A DNA stretch of 64,000 nt from Stutzerimonas kunmingensis (lineage in GTDB: Bacteria > Pseudomonadota > Gammaproteobacteria > Pseudomonadales > Pseudomonadaceae): positions 1-64,000 of the forward strand of contig NZ_JACXXG010000012.1 of NCBI RefSeq assembly GCF_014764705.1, given 5' to 3'. The position numbers and the translations under genes were made by a program. The notes under the pieces were generated by a model. It was given only the letters and a program-made list of their open reading frames with translations. It was not told the DNA's origin and did not search any database. Shown here one piece after another: positions 60,921 to 64,000 of the stretch (its first letter is position 1; each line of letters begins with the position of its first letter).

Positions 60921-61766
60921 ATGACCCTTGAAATCGTTTCCAGCAACAAGAGCTTCGGCGGCTGGCACAAGCGCTATCGCCACCGTTCTAGCAGCCTTGC
61001 CTGCGACATGGTATTCGCCGTGTATCTGCCGCCTCAGGCGGAGCAGGGCGAAAAGCTGCCGGTGCTGTACTGGCTGTCGGGGCTGACCTGCACCGATGAG
61101 AACTTCATGCAGAAGGCCGGGGCGTTGCGGCTGGCTGCCGAGCTCGGCCTGATCATTGTCGCGCCGGATACCAGCCCACGCGGCGCCGGCGTGCCGGACG
61201 ATCCCGATGGCGCCTGGGACTTCGGCCTTGGCGCTGGCTTCTACCTCAACGCCACCCAGGAACCCTGGGCTCAGCATTACCGGATGTACGACTACGTGGT
61301 CGACGAGCTGCCGGCACTGGTCGAGGCGAACTTCCCTGTCTCCGACCGCCGGGGCATCAGCGGGCATTCGATGGGTGGCCACGGCGCGCTGGTCTGCGCG
61401 CTGAAGAATCCCGGTCGCTACCAGTCGCTTTCGGCTTTCGCACCCATCAGCAATCCGCTCAGCTGCCCGTGGGGCGAGAAGGCGTTCAGCCGCTACCTGG
61501 GCGCCGACCGTTCGCGCTGGCGCGAGTGGGATGCCTGCGCACTGATTGCTGAGGCGAGCGAGAAGCTGCCGATGCTGGTCGATCAGGGCGATCGTGATGA
61601 CTTCATGGAGGGTCAGCTCAAACCGCAGGCGCTGCGTGCCGCTGCGGACGCTGTCGGGCACCCGCTGACGCTGCGCATCCAGCCGGGCTATGACCATAGC
61701 TACTACTTCATCGCCAGCTTTATCGATGATCACCTGCGTCATCATGCCGAGGCGCTGAAGGCGTAG
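60921..61766 (+). CDS. fghA: S-formylglutathione hydrolase
   Basis: Hydrolyses S-formylglutathione to formate and glutathione, the second step of formaldehyde detoxification. The 281-residue esterase-D-family enzyme has the nucleophile in [11 protein letters not shown] (Ser about 149), [11 protein letters not shown] with the Asp (about 225) and [12 protein letters not shown] with the catalytic His (about 258). ATG 60921 is chosen; the frame from 60840 covers the repeat region. It probably shares the frmA promoter. Confidence 0.95.
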   Translation: MTLEIVSSNKSFGGWHKRYRHRSSSLACDMVFAVYLPPQAEQGEKLPVLYWLSGLTCTDENFMQKAGALRLAAELGLIIVAPDTSPRGAGVPDDPDGAWDFGLGAGFYLNATQEPWAQHYRMYDYVVDELPALVEANFPVSDRRGISGHSMGGHGALVCALKNPGRYQSLSAFAPISNPLSCPWGEKAFSRYLGADRSRWREWDACALIAEASEKLPMLVDQGDRDDFMEGQLKPQALRAAADAVGHPLTLRIQPGYDHSYYFIASFIDDHLRHHAEALKA

Positions 61767-61853
61767 GGTGGATGACGGTGGAGCCTCAGCCGCGCGTCCG
61801 GTTCGGCTCGCCGCGCTGGTCGATACGTCAGGTGCCTGTGCGGCAGGAATAAA

Positions 61854-61886
61854 AAAGGCCCGTCCGGACATGCCGGTCGGGCCTTT
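61854..61886. terminator. Bidirectional terminator between fghA and the OYE gene
   Basis: AAAGGCCCG (61854-61862) pairs with CGGGCCTTT (61878-61886). A-tracts on the left and T on the right let it serve both convergent genes. Confidence 0.8.
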
Positions 61887-61900
61887 CCATCGCCAGGAGC

Positions 61901-62950
61901 TTAGAGCGACGGATAATCGGTATAGCCAGCCGGGCCCTGGGCGTAGAACAGCTCGGGTTTCGGCTCGTTCAGCGGTGCGTCCTGACGCAGGCGCTCGACC
62001 AGATCCGGGTTGGCGATGTATGGAATGCCGAAGGCCACGGCATCGGCCTTGCCCTCAGTCAGCCAGGCGTTGGCCTGTTCCTTGGTGAAGCGTTCGTTGG
62101 CGATATAGATGCCACCGAATATCTTCTTCAGCTGTGGGCCGAGGCTGTCTTCACCGGCTTTTTCGCGAGTGCAGATGAAGGCGATACCGCGCTTGCCCAG
62201 TTCACCGGCAACATAGCCAAAGGTCTCGGCGCGGTTGGAATCGCCCATGTCATGGGAGTCGGCACGCGGCGCCAGGTGTACGCCAACACGTCCTGCGCCC
62301 CACACGGAGATGGCCGCATCGGTCACTTCCAGCATCAGCCGGGCGCGGTTTTCCAGCGAGCCACCGTAGGCGTCACTGCGCTGGTTGGTGCTGTCCTGCA
62401 GGAACTGGTCGAGCAGATAGCCGTTCGCGCCATGAATCTCGACCCCATCGAAACCAGCTTCCTTAGCGTTCTCCGCACCCTTGCGGTAGGCCTCGACGAT
62501 GCCCGGAATCTCAGCGGTTTCCAGCGCACGAGGCGTCTCGTAATCCTTCATTGGTCGCACCAGGCTGACATGGCCGGCTGGTTTGATGGCGCTGGGTGCG
62601 ACCGGTAGCTGGCCGTCGAGGTAGATCGGGTCGGAGATACGGCCGACGTGCCAGAGCTGCAGGACGATCTTGCCGCCTTTGGCGTGCACTGCATCGGTGA
62701 CCTTCTTCCAGCCCCGAATCTGCTCGGCGGACCAGATGCCGGGGGTGTCCGGGTAGCCGACGCCCATCGGGGTCACGGAGGTGGCTTCGCTGATGATCAG
62801 GCCGGCGTCGGCGCGCTGGGCGTAGTACTCGGCAATCAGGTCGCCGGGAACGCGGCCGGGCTCGGCGCGGCAGCGGGTCAGGGGCGCCATGATGACGCGG
62901 TTGTTCAGTTCCAGATCGCCGATCTTGATCGGGTCGAAAAGTGTGGGCAT
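61901..62950 (-). CDS. Old yellow enzyme family ene-reductase (NemA/XenB-like)
   Basis: An FMN-dependent alkene and nitro-compound reductase using NAD(P)H. The 349-residue TIM-barrel protein has [21 protein letters not shown] (two parts, about 17-37), [11 protein letters not shown] (about 100-110), and the catalytic pair in [20 protein letters not shown] (His about 182 and Asn about 185). FMN phosphate contacts are near the end. Homologues (XenB, NemA) reduce nitroglycerin, N-ethylmaleimide and electrophiles. The ArsR-type gene lies just upstream on the same strand. Confidence 0.92.
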   Translation of the reverse strand: MPTLFDPIKIGDLELNNRVIMAPLTRCRAEPGRVPGDLIAEYYAQRADAGLIISEATSVTPMGVGYPDTPGIWSAEQIRGWKKVTDAVHAKGGKIVLQLWHVGRISDPIYLDGQLPVAPSAIKPAGHVSLVRPMKDYETPRALETAEIPGIVEAYRKGAENAKEAGFDGVEIHGANGYLLDQFLQDSTNQRSDAYGGSLENRARLMLEVTDAAISVWGAGRVGVHLAPRADSHDMGDSNRAETFGYVAGELGKRGIAFICTREKAGEDSLGPQLKKIFGGIYIANERFTKEQANAWLTEGKADAVAFGIPYIANPDLVERLRQDAPLNEPKPELFYAQGPAGYTDYPSL

Positions 62951-62988
62951 AGCAATACCGCTCCTTTACTGGTGGTGCGAAAAGGGAC

Positions 62989-63291
62989 TCAGAGTTCCTG
63001 GCCGATGCGCTCGACGAACGACTCGATGATCGCGTCGTTGCGCTTGAAGAAGTGCCACTGGCCGACCTTTTGGCTGGTGATCAGCCCGGCTTTCTGCAGG
63101 GTCGCCAGATGGGCCGATACGGTTGACTGCGACAGGCCGGCACGCTGGTCGATCTGCCCGGCACAGACGCCGTTTTCCAGCGAATGGTGCTGCTCGGAGA
63201 AATACCGCTGCGGCTCCTTCAGCCAGCGCAGGATGTCGCGACGCAGCGGGTGGGCGAGGGCCTTGATGATGTCGTCGAAGTCGTCCGGCAT
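62989..63291 (-). CDS. ArsR-family repressor
   Basis: A 100-residue winged-helix protein: [18 protein letters not shown] (about 8-25), then the recognition helix in [19 protein letters not shown] (about 52-70) and the wing [13 protein letters not shown]. Cys43 in VCAGQ is the only cysteine seen; a metal site is not evident, so it may sense a thiol-reactive electrophile. It precedes the OYE gene on the same strand by 38 bases. Its own operator is likely the inverted repeat upstream. Confidence 0.85.
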   Translation of the reverse strand: MPDDFDDIIKALAHPLRRDILRWLKEPQRYFSEQHHSLENGVCAGQIDQRAGLSQSTVSAHLATLQKAGLITSQKVGQWHFFKRNDAIIESFVERIGQEL

Positions 63292-63309
63292 GGGATGGCT
63301 CTGGGCTGT

Positions 63310-63351
63310 ATATCGGAATGAGGCGAACTATATATCGTTGTTTTCCGATAT
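63310..63351. promoter_or_regulatory. Operator-like inverted repeat upstream of the ArsR gene
   Basis: ATATCGGA (63310-63317) and TCCGATAT (63344-63351) form a perfect eight-base inverted repeat with a 26-base spacer that contains TATATATCG. Positioned 19 bases upstream of the ArsR ATG, it fits an autoregulatory site and promoter. Confidence 0.65.
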
Positions 63352-63472
63352 GAGATCGATTCGACTGATGGTGGTTATTGGCTGTGTCGATGATCGGGAG
63401 GTGCCGCGGACACTCAAGCAGCACCCGGCTCCTGTAGAATCGTCGCCTCGAGATTTTCAGGGTTTTGCATCT

Positions 63473-63946
63473 ATGCGTATCGGCCACGGTTACGACGTGC
63501 ACCGCTTCGGCGAGGGCGATCACATCACGCTTGGCGGCGTGCGGATTCCACACAGGTTTGGGCTGTTGGCTCATTCCGACGGTGACGTGCTGCTGCATGC
63601 CTTGAGTGACGCGTTGCTCGGTGCCGCTGCGCTGGGCGATATCGGCAAGCACTTCCCGGACACCGACCCGCAATTCAAGGGCGCCGACAGCCGCGCTTTG
63701 CTGCGCCATGTGCTCGTCCAGGTCCAGGCCAAGGGATACGTCGTCGGCAATGTCGACGCCACAATCATCGCCCAGGCGCCGAAGATGGCCCCGCACATCG
63801 ACAGCATGCGCGCGTTGATCGCGGCCGACCTGCAGGTCGAGCTGGACCAGGTCAACGTCAAGGCCACCACGACCGAGAAGCTGGGTTTCACCGGGCGTGA
63901 GGAGGGGATCGCCGTTCACGCGGTTGCCTTTCTGGTCCGCGCATGA
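63473..63946 (+). CDS. ispF: 2-C-methyl-D-erythritol 2,4-cyclodiphosphate synthase
   Basis: Fifth step of the MEP pathway, following IspE. The 157-residue trimeric enzyme has GHGYDVHRF (zinc ligands Asp 8 and His 10), [21 protein letters not shown] (two parts, about 31-51, His 42) and [17 protein letters not shown] (about 132-148). ATG 63473 is used; the long frame from 62648 crosses the neighbouring genes. The TGA overlaps the truD ATG. Confidence 0.97.
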   Translation: MRIGHGYDVHRFGEGDHITLGGVRIPHRFGLLAHSDGDVLLHALSDALLGAAALGDIGKHFPDTDPQFKGADSRALLRHVLVQVQAKGYVVGNVDATIIAQAPKMAPHIDSMRALIAADLQVELDQVNVKATTTEKLGFTGREEGIAVHAVAFLVRA

Positions 63947-64000
63947 CCGAAGATCAGCTGCTCGGGCCACGCGCCCATGGCGAGCCTTGTGGCAGTGCGG
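63943..64000 (+). CDS. truD: tRNA pseudouridine synthase TruD, N-terminal fragment
   Basis: Nineteen codons to the window edge read [19 protein letters not shown], matching the start of pseudomonad TruD, which forms pseudouridine 13 in tRNA-Glu. The ATG overlaps the ispF stop (ATGA). The rest lies outside the window. Confidence 0.85.
   Translation, partial: MTEDQLLGPRAHGEPCGSA

Noticed and set aside
62648-63472. A 5' extension of ispF of 275 codons
   Set aside because: It crosses the OYE and ArsR genes and the operator; IspF normally begins at [10 protein letters not shown], which is at 63473.

Overview
The window is a chromosomal segment of a high-GC gammaproteobacterium. Gene content, protein sequences and gene order point to a Pseudomonas, most likely of the P. 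stutzeri (Stutzerimonas) group. From memory of P. aeruginosa PAO1, three blocks keep the familiar order: recA-recX-erdR, dinG-pdxH-mrp (sha), and glnD-map-rpsB-tsf through truD. They are joined differently here. This is an inference from protein similarity; no database was searched.

Left edge (1-1930): an AT-richer accessory segment ends inside recA. Only the C-terminal half of RecA (from about E. coli residue 167) is present in the window, at 1379-1927. The segment carries a leftward gene resembling a divergent tyrosine recombinase, which is itself cut by an IS30-family insertion sequence whose transposase start lies at position 72. Short direct and inverted repeats sit at the recA junction. 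This looks like a site-specifically integrated mobile island in recA and is the most unusual part of the window.

1933-14955: recX; a LOG-family protein; a beta-CASP metallo-beta-lactamase RNase-like protein divergent from a phosphoketolase-like enzyme, with a likely Anr/Fnr box between them; a small periplasmic protein; a DTW-domain tRNA modification enzyme; an EamA transporter; the response regulator ErdR; the divergent finR/fpr redox pair; a YchJ/DUF6231 pair; an OmpA-like lipoprotein; and a CopD-like membrane protein.

14956-27063: dinG with a good LexA box, a family VIII esterase-like hydrolase, a second OmpA-like lipoprotein, pdxH, a SlyB-like lipoprotein and a complete six-gene Mrp/Sha Na+/H+ antiporter operon with a fused A/B subunit.

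27117-56928: a large housekeeping block covering nitrogen signalling (glnD), translation (map, rpsB, tsf, frr, tilS), nucleotides (pyrH, pyrG), isoprenoid/undecaprenyl and phospholipid synthesis (uppS, cdsA, dxr, ispD), outer-membrane assembly and lipid A (rseP, bamA, skp, lpxD, fabZ, lpxA, lpxB, kdsA), replication (rnhB, dnaE), fatty acids (accA), glycolysis (eno) and division (ftsB). Many genes overlap by 1-8 bases, indicating translational coupling.

56962-64000: an accessory cassette lies between ispD and ispF. It contains an HPF/RaiA-like ribosome hibernation protein with a bacterial archaeo-eukaryotic-type release-factor-like protein (baeRF family), a glutathione-dependent formaldehyde detoxification module (LysR regulator, frmA, fghA), and an old-yellow-enzyme reductase with its ArsR-type regulator. 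The window ends in the first codons of truD. I saw no tRNA, rRNA or CRISPR array. Every stretch longer than 300 bases carries a gene.
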